A stretch of DNA of 64,000 bases from EW11 sp035765635 (lineage in GTDB: Bacteria; Verrucomicrobiota; Verrucomicrobiia; Opitutales; Opitutaceae): positions 124,001 through 188,000 of the forward strand of contig DASTWZ010000003.1 in the NCBI GenBank assembly GCA_035765635.1, written 5' to 3'. Under the pieces are notes generated by a model. That model was not told where the DNA came from. It saw nothing but the letters and a program-made list of their open reading frames with translations, and did no database searches. Positions 7,715 to 15,441 of the stretch are shown piece after piece. A program made the position numbers and the translations under genes. The first letter of the stretch is position 1. Every line of letters starts with the position of its first letter.

Positions 7715-8776
7715 ATGAAGGAAAAACCAACCGCGGCGAACCGTACGCGCATCTACCAAGCGACCCCGGCCAACCTCGCCCGGCTCGCGGAGATCCTTCG
7801 GAAGGGCGGTTTGGTGGGCGTGCCGACCGAAACCGTTTACGGGCTGGCGGCGAACGCGCTCGATGCCGCGGCGTGCCGCGGAATTTTCCGCGCCAAGGGC
7901 CGGCCCAGCAACGATCCGCTGATCGTGCACATCGAGTCGGTCGATCGGATCGAAACATTGGCGGAAACAAATCCGGCCGTGCGAAAAGTCGCCAAGGCGT
8001 TCTGGCCGGGTCCGCTGACTCTCGTGCTGAAAAAGAAAGACACCGTTCCGTCCGTCGTCACTGCGGGGCGCGACAGCGTCGCGGTTCGGGTTTCCAGCCA
8101 TCCGACGTTTCGAAAGCTTCTCGCTCTTTGTCGCCTTCCGCTGGCCGCGCCGAGTGCCAATCCGTTTGGCTACATCAGTCCCACGACTGCCCAGCATGTG
8201 AAGGACGGCCTCGGAAAAAAAATCGAACACATCCTCGACGGCGGACCGGCAACGATTGGCGTCGAGTCAACCATTCTCGACCTGCGTGATCCGGCGCATC
8301 CGAAAATTCTGCGGCCGGGGGCCATCGAACACGCCGCGTTGGAAAAAGTTCTCGGCGTCCGCGTCGCGCGCCCCAAAGCCCGCGCGCAAGCCGATGAGGC
8401 CGCCGTCGCTCCGGGAATGTTGCTGCGGCATTACAGCCCGCGCACGCCGCTGGTGCTGCATCGCCAGCTGAAGCGCGAGGACACCTTGATCGCCAGCGCC
8501 AACGAAGCGTTCATCCTGATGAAGCCGCTGGATGCGCGTATCGACAAAAGCACTACAGCGCGGCCGCGGTCGGGCGCGCGCCGTGCGGCGCAAGGCAACA
8601 TCTTCGCGCTTTCGAAAAACGGCGATCTCACCGCGTGCGCAAAGTCGCTCTTCGCCACGCTGCGGCAACTGGACAAGGGAAACTGGAAACGCATCCACGC
8701 CGAGTTGGCGCCGGGCGACTCGGCTCTGGCCACCGCCATCAACGATCGCCTCACCCGAGCCGCCGCGAAGCGGTGA
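7715..8776 (+). CDS. sua5: L-threonylcarbamoyladenylate synthase (Sua5/YwlC type)
   Basis: A 353-residue enzyme that makes threonylcarbamoyl-AMP for the t6A37 modification of ANN-decoding tRNAs. The YrdC domain (about residues 10-210) shows KGGLVGVPTETVYGLAANA, KGRPSNDPLIVH, FWPGPLTLVLKKK, VAVRVSSHPTF and LAAPSANPFGYISPTTA. A linker with PGMLLRHYSPRTPL leads to the smaller Rossmann-like Sua5 domain (about 230-353), which marks the long Sua5 form rather than TsaC. The start at 7715 (MKEKPTAANRT) lies 30 bases after the preceding terminator. Confidence 0.94.
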   Translation: MKEKPTAANRTRIYQATPANLARLAEILRKGGLVGVPTETVYGLAANALDAAACRGIFRAKGRPSNDPLIVHIESVDRIETLAETNPAVRKVAKAFWPGPLTLVLKKKDTVPSVVTAGRDSVAVRVSSHPTFRKLLALCRLPLAAPSANPFGYISPTTAQHVKDGLGKKIEHILDGGPATIGVESTILDLRDPAHPKILRPGAIEHAALEKVLGVRVARPKARAQADEAAVAPGMLLRHYSPRTPLVLHRQLKREDTLIASANEAFILMKPLDARIDKSTTARPRSGARRAAQGNIFALSKNGDLTACAKSLFATLRQLDKGNWKRIHAELAPGDSALATAINDRLTRAAAKR

Positions 8777-8783
8777 GATTGTG

Positions 8784-8983
8784 CCCACGAATCACACGAA
8801 GCACACGAATTCAGAAAATTGATTTTTCCCACGGATTCGGAAAAAATTTCCCACGGAATACACGGAAAACACGGAATAGAATTCAGAGTCCGAATTCTGA
8901 GGTCTGGGCCCTTCCGTGTTTTCCGTGTATTCCGTGGGAAAAATCAGTTTCTGAATTCGTGTGCTTCGTGTGTTTCGTGGGGA
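8784..8983. repeat. Palindromic cacgaa/ttccgtg repeat, copy A
   Basis: About 200 bases between the converging sua5 and hisC genes form a near-perfect long inverted repeat. The left arm opens with cccacgaatcacacgaag and holds tttcccacgga words. The right arm ends with the complement (cttcgtgtgtttcgtgggg). Inside are several short words that match each other in opposite orientation (cacggaaaacacgga with ttccgtgttttccgtg). Related copies are at 11981-12156 and 22989-23129. Confidence 0.85.
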
Positions 8984-9003
8984 AAACAAATCCGTCGCGA
9001 CGC

Positions 9004-10107
9004 CTAGCCCGCCTTGACTTCCAACACGGCGGCCAATTCGCGGAGCAATCGTTCGTTCTGCTCGGAAGTTCCTACGGTGACGCGAACCCATTCGGGCAAG
9101 CCGTAGGCGCGCAGCGGGCGAACAATCACTCCGCGGCGCTGCAGGGCTTCGAAAACGCGCGCGCCGTCGCCGACTTTGACCATGACGAAATTCGCCTCGC
9201 TCGGGACGACTTCCAGCCAAAGGCGTTTCAGCCCGGCCTCGAGTTGCACCAGCCCGGCTCGAGTCTCGCGCGCGCAACGCTGCGCGAACTCCTGATCGTC
9301 CAGCGCGGCAACCGCCGCCGCCTGGCCAATCGCATTCACGTTGAAGGGCTGCCTCACGCGCTGCAGCAGAGCGATCAGCTCGGCGCTTCCGTAGCCGTAT
9401 CCAACTCTCAATGACGCCAGGCCGTAAATTTTCGAAAACGTGCGCAGGCAAATTACGTTGCGTCCCTCCGCGATCAACGGACGCAGATCCGGCGGATTCT
9501 CCACGAACTCCGCGTAGGCCTCGTCGAAGACAAACAACACGTGCTCCGGCAGCGCCCGCACAAACGTGAGGATTTCCTCTTCCGTGTTCGCCGTGCCCGT
9601 CGGGTTGTTCGGGCTGGGCAAGAAAACCAATTTCGTGCGCGGCGTGACCGCGGCGAGGAGCTGGCCGAGATCATGGCGGTGCTTGAGCAGCGGCACCTCG
9701 ATCGGCCGCGCGCCGAAGAGCAATGTGACCAGTTTATAAATCGCGAACGCCGGATTGCCCATGACCACGTCGTCTCCGGGTCCGAGAAATACATGCCCGA
9801 GCAACTCGATGATTTCGTTCGAGCCGTTGCCCACGACGAATTGATCGCTCCTCAACGAAAATTTCTCCGCCAGCTTCTGCCGCAGCCGCACGCATCCACC
9901 ATCTGGATACAACTCGGATTGGCCGAGCGCTTCCTGCGCCGCCGCGAGCGCGCGAGGCGATGGACCGAAGGCGTTCTCGTTCGAGGCGAGCTTGATGATG
10001 CCGGCGGGATCGAGCCCAAGCTCGCGCGCCACGTCCTCGATCGGCTTGCCCGGCTCGTACGTCGGCTGCGTCAACACCGCTGGTTTAACGAATTTCTGCA
10101 CGCTCAT
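9004..10107 (-). CDS. hisC: Histidinol-phosphate aminotransferase
   Basis: A 367-residue fold-type I PLP aminotransferase for the histidine pathway (imidazole acetol phosphate to histidinol phosphate). Motifs are KLASNENAFGPSPRA, ELYPDGGCVRLRQKLA, GNGSNEIIELL, PSPNNPTGT, FDEAYAEF and the PLP lysine in RTFSKIYGLASLRVGYG. The start at 10107 (MSVQKFVKPAV) is used; the frame to 10197 runs into the divergent hydrolase gene. It is not in a his operon here. HisC relatives also act on aromatic amino acids, so substrate choice is likely but not proven. Confidence 0.9.
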   Translation of the reverse strand: MSVQKFVKPAVLTQPTYEPGKPIEDVARELGLDPAGIIKLASNENAFGPSPRALAAAQEALGQSELYPDGGCVRLRQKLAEKFSLRSDQFVVGNGSNEIIELLGHVFLGPGDDVVMGNPAFAIYKLVTLLFGARPIEVPLLKHRHDLGQLLAAVTPRTKLVFLPSPNNPTGTANTEEEILTFVRALPEHVLFVFDEAYAEFVENPPDLRPLIAEGRNVICLRTFSKIYGLASLRVGYGYGSAELIALLQRVRQPFNVNAIGQAAAVAALDDQEFAQRCARETRAGLVQLEAGLKRLWLEVVPSEANFVMVKVGDGARVFEALQRRGVIVRPLRAYGLPEWVRVTVGTSEQNERLLRELAAVLEVKAG

Positions 10108-10160
10108 GCCGAGATCAGAACACGAATGGACAGGCTGGCGAAAGCCTTTACTGGTGGGCC

Positions 10161-11270
10161 ATGCGTGTACCGAAGTGGTTTGTCCTCGCCTGTGCATTCA
10201 CCGCGACATGCCTCGGCGCGGCGCCGAAGATTCAGCGCGGCGAACTCGAGGGCGCAAAATACGCGTGGGCCCAACCCGATCACTGGAATGGGTCCGTCCT
10301 CATCCTCGCGCACGGCTACGTCAGCGAGGACTTGCCGCTCAATCCGAACTTCAATCCCGAACACGCCGCGTACAAAAAGCTGATCGATGAAGGCTGGCTC
10401 GTCGCGAAAACCAGTTACCGCCGCAACGGCCTCATCCTGGCCGACGGCATCGCCGATATCGACAATCTCCGCGCCGAAATCGCGCGCCGGATGGGAGCTC
10501 CCGAACGAGTCATCGTCGAAGGCGATTCGATGGGCGGGACGATTGCCGTCCTCATCGCCGAGCGCGCCGTCGAGACGCCGACCGCGCTGTACCAAGGCGT
10601 GATTGCGGTCGATCCCGGGCTCAACCTGCGCGAGCCCGCCTCGGGGATCACGGGACTTTCCATGCAGCCGAAAATTCCCGTCGTCTTTCTCTGCAATCGC
10701 AACGAGATCGACGGCTCGCGCAGCTACCGCGATTTGAATTTCCCGCGCGACATCCGCCCTTTCGCCCCGGCGCTCCTTCGCGTCAATCGCGACGGCCACG
10801 TCAACGTCAACCAAGCCGAACGCCTCTTCGCGATCCGCTATCTGACCGCCTGGATCGACAGCGGTAGTGCTCCGACGAATACATTGTCACCACAACTTGG
10901 ATACACCGACGCCACGCGGATTCCGGATCCGCAGCCATCCCGGGTGTTCCTCGACGCCGACGAGCACGGCTTCACCGCGCACGTCTCCGAAATCTCCGGC
11001 AATCACGGCAACATCCTCCTGGACGCACAGCCTGCCGACTTCGAAAAAATCGGTTTGCGGCCCAACGCGTATTTTCAAATCACGATCCGCGAGCGAAATT
11101 TCCGCGTCCTTTTCGGTCGCGATTTCAACAGCGTCAAACGCGGCGAGTGGGTCGCGTTTCCCAACGCGGATGGTTTCTTCTGGCTCGGACGAAATTTCGC
11201 CGACGCCGCAAAAACCGCGGAATGCAAAGCCGGCGATCTCGTCCAAATCCGCCGCTACGAACCGCAGTGA
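10161..11270 (+). CDS. Exported alpha/beta hydrolase with C-terminal SAM-hydrolase-like barrel
   Basis: A 369-residue protein with a signal peptide at about 1-20 (FVLACAFTATCLGAAP). The middle is an alpha/beta-hydrolase fold: VLILAHGYVSEDLP for the oxyanion strand, the nucleophile elbow GDSMGG (Ser about residue 128), and a candidate catalytic His in VNRDGHVNVNQAE. The last about 110 residues (HVSEISGNHGNILLD, FQITIRERNFRVLFGRDFNSVKRGEWVAFPNADGFFWLGRNFADAAK) resemble the C-terminal barrel of the SAM hydroxide adenosyltransferase (DUF62) family, without the N-terminal catalytic half. That second assignment is inference. The substrate is unknown. Confidence 0.75.
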   Translation: MRVPKWFVLACAFTATCLGAAPKIQRGELEGAKYAWAQPDHWNGSVLILAHGYVSEDLPLNPNFNPEHAAYKKLIDEGWLVAKTSYRRNGLILADGIADIDNLRAEIARRMGAPERVIVEGDSMGGTIAVLIAERAVETPTALYQGVIAVDPGLNLREPASGITGLSMQPKIPVVFLCNRNEIDGSRSYRDLNFPRDIRPFAPALLRVNRDGHVNVNQAERLFAIRYLTAWIDSGSAPTNTLSPQLGYTDATRIPDPQPSRVFLDADEHGFTAHVSEISGNHGNILLDAQPADFEKIGLRPNAYFQITIRERNFRVLFGRDFNSVKRGEWVAFPNADGFFWLGRNFADAAKTAECKAGDLVQIRRYEPQ

Positions 11271-11277
11271 CTGGCGA

Positions 11278-11309
11278 TTTTTTTCGAGCCTCTTTCGCGG
11301 CTAAAAAAA
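11278..11309. repeat. Short gcggctaaa element between converging genes
   Basis: A T-run followed by cgagcctctttcgcggctaaaaaaa lies between the converging hydrolase and HAD genes. It matches one end of the two long repeats at 15165-15424 and 58039-58293 (cctcttcgcggctaaa). It is a solo end, and with its flanking T and A runs it could also serve as a bidirectional terminator. Confidence 0.5.
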
Positions 11310-11318
11310 GTGCCTGCC

Positions 11319-11918
11319 TTAAACGGCGCGGCTCGGCACGTGCACGACTTGCATGCCGGCGGCGAGGGCGCCCTGGATTCCGGGGTTCGCGTCCTCGAAG
11401 ACCAGGCATTTTTCCGGAGGCACGCCCATCCGTTCGGCTGCGAGCAGGAACATGTCAGGGCAAGGCTTTCCGCGGCCTGCGGGCACATCCATCGGCGTGA
11501 TGACCGTCTGAAAAATATCATGCAGCCCGGCTGCACGGATGGCGGGAAGTGCGATGTCGGGCGTGCCGCCCGTTGCGATCGAACGCGGGTGCGTCGCCGC
11601 AATTTTGCGCGCGAAAGCCGCGACCGGTTCGATCAACTTCACCTCGGGAATCAGCTCGAGATACAGCAGCTCCTTCTCGTGCATGACGCGCTCCGGATCG
11701 ATCGTCAGGCCGTAGTGCTCGGCGAAAAGCTCCGCCACACGCCGAGTAGGCACACCACCAAGCGAGTAAAAGAGATCCTCGCTCAGCACCTCTTTAAGGC
11801 CGGCGTCGCGCATCGCTCGAGCCCAAGCCCGATAATGCAGCGGCATCGTGTCGATCAACGTGCCATCCAAGTCGAAGATGTAGCCGGCGAACTCGCCTCG
11901 CGGAATATCCAGGTGCAT
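11319..11918 (-). CDS. HAD-superfamily phosphatase (beta-phosphoglucomutase-like)
   Basis: This 199-residue haloacid dehalogenase hydrolase has all four motifs. Motif I is FDLDGTLIDT with two catalytic Asp. Motif II is the Thr/Ser of SIATGGTP. Motif III is Lys in GRGKPCPDMFLLAAERMG. Motif IV is CLVFEDANPGIQGALAAGM. An alpha-helical cap lies between motifs I and II (about residues 25-95), as in beta-phosphoglucomutase and YqaB-type sugar phosphatases. The start at 11918 (MHLDIPRGEF) is chosen because upstream codons lie in the palindromic repeat. It probably acts on a sugar phosphate. Confidence 0.88.
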   Translation of the reverse strand: MHLDIPRGEFAGYIFDLDGTLIDTMPLHYRAWARAMRDAGLKEVLSEDLFYSLGGVPTRRVAELFAEHYGLTIDPERVMHEKELLYLELIPEVKLIEPVAAFARKIAATHPRSIATGGTPDIALPAIRAAGLHDIFQTVITPMDVPAGRGKPCPDMFLLAAERMGVPPEKCLVFEDANPGIQGALAAGMQVVHVPSRAV

Positions 11919-11980
11919 GAACCGGTAGAAGAAGAAGGCTGAAGGGCGAAAGCGGAAGGCTGAAAATGCCGGATGGGATG

Positions 11981-12156
11981 CCCACGAATCACACGAAAGA
12001 CACGAAATCAGAATTCCATTTCCCACGGAAAACACGAAATGCACGGAAGAGCTCACGCTTCAGAAATTCGGGTTCTGAATTCTATTCCGTGGTTTTCGTG
12101 CCTTCCGTGGGAAAATTCTGAGGATCGGTTTCGTGTCCTTCGTGTGATTCGTGGGC
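11981..12156. repeat. Palindromic cacgaa/ttccgtg repeat, copy B
   Basis: About 176 bases between the starts of the HAD gene (minus) and the sensor-kinase gene (plus). It opens cccacgaatcacacgaaaga and closes with the complementary tccttcgtgtgattcgtggg, with inner words tttcccacggaaaacac and ttccgtgggaaa. It has the same architecture as copies A and C but a diverged centre. Confidence 0.85.
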
Positions 12157-12235
12157 ACCCATCCGCGTCCTTTTCTCAATTTTCCGTAAATCGTACCGAT
12201 AAGAGGCCAAGCCGCAGTCCGCGGGACTTACGTTC

Positions 12236-15142
12236 GTGCCAACTTTTCGTTTCAACGCTCTTTCGCAGCTCCTGTTGGCGCTGACCGGATTCGCCGCCAT
12301 TCTGGCCGGCGGGGTCGTTCGCGCTCGCGCGCAGTCGGCGCAAAAACCGCTCCCCGCCAAGCTGATCAGCCTCGCCTCGCCGACCGATCAATATCCTCTG
12401 TCGTACCTGGAAAACGGCCAGTTGACCGGCTTTTCCGCGGAATTGACCGATGCGGCCGCTCACGCCGTCGGCCTGAAAGTCGAGCACGTCCTGGCGCCGA
12501 CGGCGGAACTGCGGCGCCGTTTCGAGAACGGCCAATTCGACGTCTTGCAATCGTACGTCCCCGTTCCCGGGCAGCCATTTTTCGGCAGCGCGTCCGATCC
12601 TTATCTCACGCTCCGCGGAGCGATCTACGCCCGCAAGGACTTCCGGGGCCTGCGCATCCTCTCCGATTTGAAAAACGCGCGCATGGTCTTCGTCGGGCGC
12701 AACGGCACCGGCGAGCAACTCGCCAGCGATCATGAAATCGTCCCCCGCGAAATCATTCGCTGCTCCTCGATGGACGAAGCGCTGCACATGATCGAAAACG
12801 GCGATGCCGATGCGGTCTTCGCCTCGCGGGCGATCGCCGCCTCCATCATCGAACGCGACAATCTTAACAATGTTCGTTCTCTCGCGATCGTCCCCGACGG
12901 TTACGAACGGCGCCACTGCATCGCGGTGCACGAGGGCGACCCGGCCAAGCTGCTCGCGAAATTGAATCAAGGCTTCGCGATCATCCAACGCACGGGCGAA
13001 CACGATCAGATTTATCAACGCTGGTTCGGCCGTTTCGACGCGCCCGTGCTCTCCCGCGAACAGGTCATCCGCTACGCCGCCCCCACCCTCGCGATCGCGC
13101 TGGCCGTTACGATCTTCGCCTTCTTTCACCAGCGAAAACTGCGCCGTCGCCTCACTCGCCAAACCAAGCAATTGGCGGAAAACGAAGCGCTCCTCGCCGA
13201 AGCTCAACGCATCGCTCACGTCGGCCATTGGCGCTACGACACCGCCACGCGCGAATTGACGTGCTCGCCCGAAATGCTGCGCATTCTCGAACGCGATCCG
13301 CGTCACGGCGACCTCACCTACGCCCGCATCCTGCAAATGGTGCCGAAGTCGGAACGCGCCGCCCTCCACCGCAGCGCCCGCACCGCACTGAAAGGCGGCG
13401 GCGGAGGCGAATTGACGTTGTCCGTGTTCCCGCGGCCCGACCTGCGCAAGGTGATTCAATTCAAGGCGCAGGCGCTCCAGGCCGAGCCCGGCGCCGAGAA
13501 TCACGTTCTCCTCGGCACGATTCAGGACATCACGCAGCAAAAAGTTTTCGAGGAAGACCTGCACACGCGCGAGCAACTGCTGCGCGCCATTTACGACAAT
13601 GTCCCATCCGGACTCGGCGTCGTCGAAACGGCTGGCAACACCTTCCGCTTCATCTCGGCAAATCCGGGCACGGCCCGCCTGTTCGGCCTCGATTCGAATT
13701 ACGCGCTGGCCGGCCGGCTTCTCTCGAACCTGCATCTGCCGGATGATGTAACCCATTTCTGGATACACTGGTTTCGCCGCGCCCTCAGCCGCACTGAAAT
13801 CTTGAAAGCCGAAGCGAGCCTCGAGCTCGGCAAAAAACATTTCAGCCTGACGCTCATCCCGCTGGGCATCGGCCACACTGGCCAAGCGCAGCTCTGCTTC
13901 CTCGTCGAGGACGTGACGGAGAGAAAGCAGATCGATGCGGAAATTTCCCAGGGACGGCGGCTGCGCGCGGTCGGCGAACTGGTCGGCGGCATCGCTCACG
14001 AGTTCAACAATCTTCTCACGCCGATCCTGCTGAAAGCCGAGTTGCTCAGCACCGAATGGCAGCACGACCATCGGCTCAACGAAGAGCTCGGAAGCATCTC
14101 GCGCGCAGCGCAACGCGGCGCCGATCTGACCCGGCGTCTGCTCGCCTTCGGCCGCCGTTCCGAGCCGGAAAATGCCGAGGTGAAACTAAGCGCGCTGATT
14201 CGCGCCAACATCGATTTGCTCCGCCCGACGATCGATCGACGCATTCAGTTGATCAGCGAAGTCCCGGAGAGTTTGCCGTCGCTCTTTCTCAACCCGAGCG
14301 ATCTGCACCAGATCGTGCTCAATCTTCTGCTCAACGCCCGCGACACGCTCGTCGAGAAGCTGAACAAGACGGTCGACGATTCCTGGCGCGCCCACATCCG
14401 CGTCGAAGCCGCATCGTACGGCCCGCACGCGATCGAGAGCACGAACTGGGAAAAAGCCGAAGCGCCGGCGGGCTGGTTGTGCCTCACGCTTTCCGACAAT
14501 GGCATGGGCATGCCGCAGCACGTGCAGGAGCGCATCTTCGAGCCGTTCTACACGACAAAGGAAGTTGGCAAGGGAACCGGCCTCGGCTTAGCCACGGTTT
14601 GGCACCTGGTCACGCGCATGGGCGGCAAGATCGTGCTGCAGTCGCGCGTCGGCGAAGGAACGTCGTTTCAAATGTGGCTGCCGGTCGTTCCGGCCCCAAA
14701 TGCAGCAGCCGCGAAAGCGGAGACGCGCAGTCCGATACCCGATCGCGCCGGCGTCCGAATTTGCCTCGTCGAAGACGATGAGCTCGTCGCCCACACGATG
14801 GCCACGACGCTGCGCCGCCAACACCACCACGTCACGCACTACCGCCATGGTTCAGAGGCGTGGCGGCATCTGAGTCTACACGCCACGGGCTACGATCTGC
14901 TGCTTCTCGATCTGGATCTCCCCGGCATCAACGGCATCGAAATCGCGCGCCGTATCCGCGGCATGCGTTTTCCCGGAAAAATTTTGGTGGCCAGCGGCCG
15001 CCTCACGGAATCCGACGCCCGAGAGTTCGAGAATATCGGCGTGGACGCGCACCTCGAGAAGCCGTTCAACCCGCAAAAACTCCAAGCCACCATTCAAACC
15101 TGCATGAAAGGCGCCGCCAAACTCGCCGCCGCGAAGGCGTAG
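12236..15142 (+). CDS. Hybrid sensor histidine kinase with periplasmic solute-binding sensor
   Basis: A 968-residue membrane kinase from a GTG start at 12236, which gives a good signal peptide. Domains in order: signal peptide about 1-31; a family-3 solute-binding domain about 38-265 (YPLSYLENGQLTGFSAELTDA); a membrane helix about 277-300; two PAS domains about 318-435 and 446-565; HisKA with phospho-acceptor H588 (GGIAHEFNNLLTPIL); a HATPase domain with DNGMGMP and GTGLGLATV; and a receiver about 840-958 with D892 in LLLLDLDLPG. It likely senses an amino acid or another small ligand outside the membrane. No cognate output regulator gene is adjacent. Confidence 0.92.
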   Translation: MPTFRFNALSQLLLALTGFAAILAGGVVRARAQSAQKPLPAKLISLASPTDQYPLSYLENGQLTGFSAELTDAAAHAVGLKVEHVLAPTAELRRRFENGQFDVLQSYVPVPGQPFFGSASDPYLTLRGAIYARKDFRGLRILSDLKNARMVFVGRNGTGEQLASDHEIVPREIIRCSSMDEALHMIENGDADAVFASRAIAASIIERDNLNNVRSLAIVPDGYERRHCIAVHEGDPAKLLAKLNQGFAIIQRTGEHDQIYQRWFGRFDAPVLSREQVIRYAAPTLAIALAVTIFAFFHQRKLRRRLTRQTKQLAENEALLAEAQRIAHVGHWRYDTATRELTCSPEMLRILERDPRHGDLTYARILQMVPKSERAALHRSARTALKGGGGGELTLSVFPRPDLRKVIQFKAQALQAEPGAENHVLLGTIQDITQQKVFEEDLHTREQLLRAIYDNVPSGLGVVETAGNTFRFISANPGTARLFGLDSNYALAGRLLSNLHLPDDVTHFWIHWFRRALSRTEILKAEASLELGKKHFSLTLIPLGIGHTGQAQLCFLVEDVTERKQIDAEISQGRRLRAVGELVGGIAHEFNNLLTPILLKAELLSTEWQHDHRLNEELGSISRAAQRGADLTRRLLAFGRRSEPENAEVKLSALIRANIDLLRPTIDRRIQLISEVPESLPSLFLNPSDLHQIVLNLLLNARDTLVEKLNKTVDDSWRAHIRVEAASYGPHAIESTNWEKAEAPAGWLCLTLSDNGMGMPQHVQERIFEPFYTTKEVGKGTGLGLATVWHLVTRMGGKIVLQSRVGEGTSFQMWLPVVPAPNAAAAKAETRSPIPDRAGVRICLVEDDELVAHTMATTLRRQHHHVTHYRHGSEAWRHLSLHATGYDLLLLDLDLPGINGIEIARRIRGMRFPGKILVASGRLTESDAREFENIGVDAHLEKPFNPQKLQATIQTCMKGAAKLAAAKA

Positions 15143-15164
15143 TTTGGCCGCGTTTTTTAAGGCA

Positions 15165-15424
15165 TTTTTTTTTAGCCGCGAAGAGGCACAAAAAGCGCAA
15201 AGAGGATTTTAGGGCGGGCAGCGTCGCTCAGACATCCTGAACCTGGATGCGGACTCTGTTGTGCTTGTTGCTTCAAACCTTCGCATTTCTGGATCCCTCC
15301 GAATTCAGAAGGTTTGGAACTCCAAACCAAAGACCGATCCACCTCTGGGATAAGGATGCCTGAGAGACGTTCTCGAACCCAAATCCTCTTTGCGCCTTTT
15401 GTGCCTTTTTGCGGCTAAAAAAAC
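15165..15424. repeat. Long gcggctaaa inverted-repeat element, copy 1
   Basis: A 260-base intergenic element between the converging kinase genes. It begins ttttagccgcgaagaggcac and ends with the near-complement tgcctttttgcggctaaaa; next in are caaagaggat and atcctctttg. The centre holds tcagacatcctgaacctg and a second inverted pair (caaacctt / aaggtttgg). A copy with the same order of words lies at 58039-58293. It could be a non-autonomous mobile element or a structured RNA; there is no coding frame. Confidence 0.8.
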
Positions 15425-15441
15425 CAAACCATCGCAACGCC

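Noticed and set aside
8635..9451. Open frames running through the cacgaa/ttccgtg repeat on both strands
   Set aside because: They join pieces of sua5 or hisC in the wrong frame to translated repeat sequence (TRSTRIQ, RNTRKTRN), with no real domain.
12176..14113. 645-codon open frame on the minus strand
   Set aside because: It lies antisense to the sensor kinase gene, whose protein has recognisable domains throughout. High G+C sequence keeps antisense frames open by chance, and the translation shows no family features.
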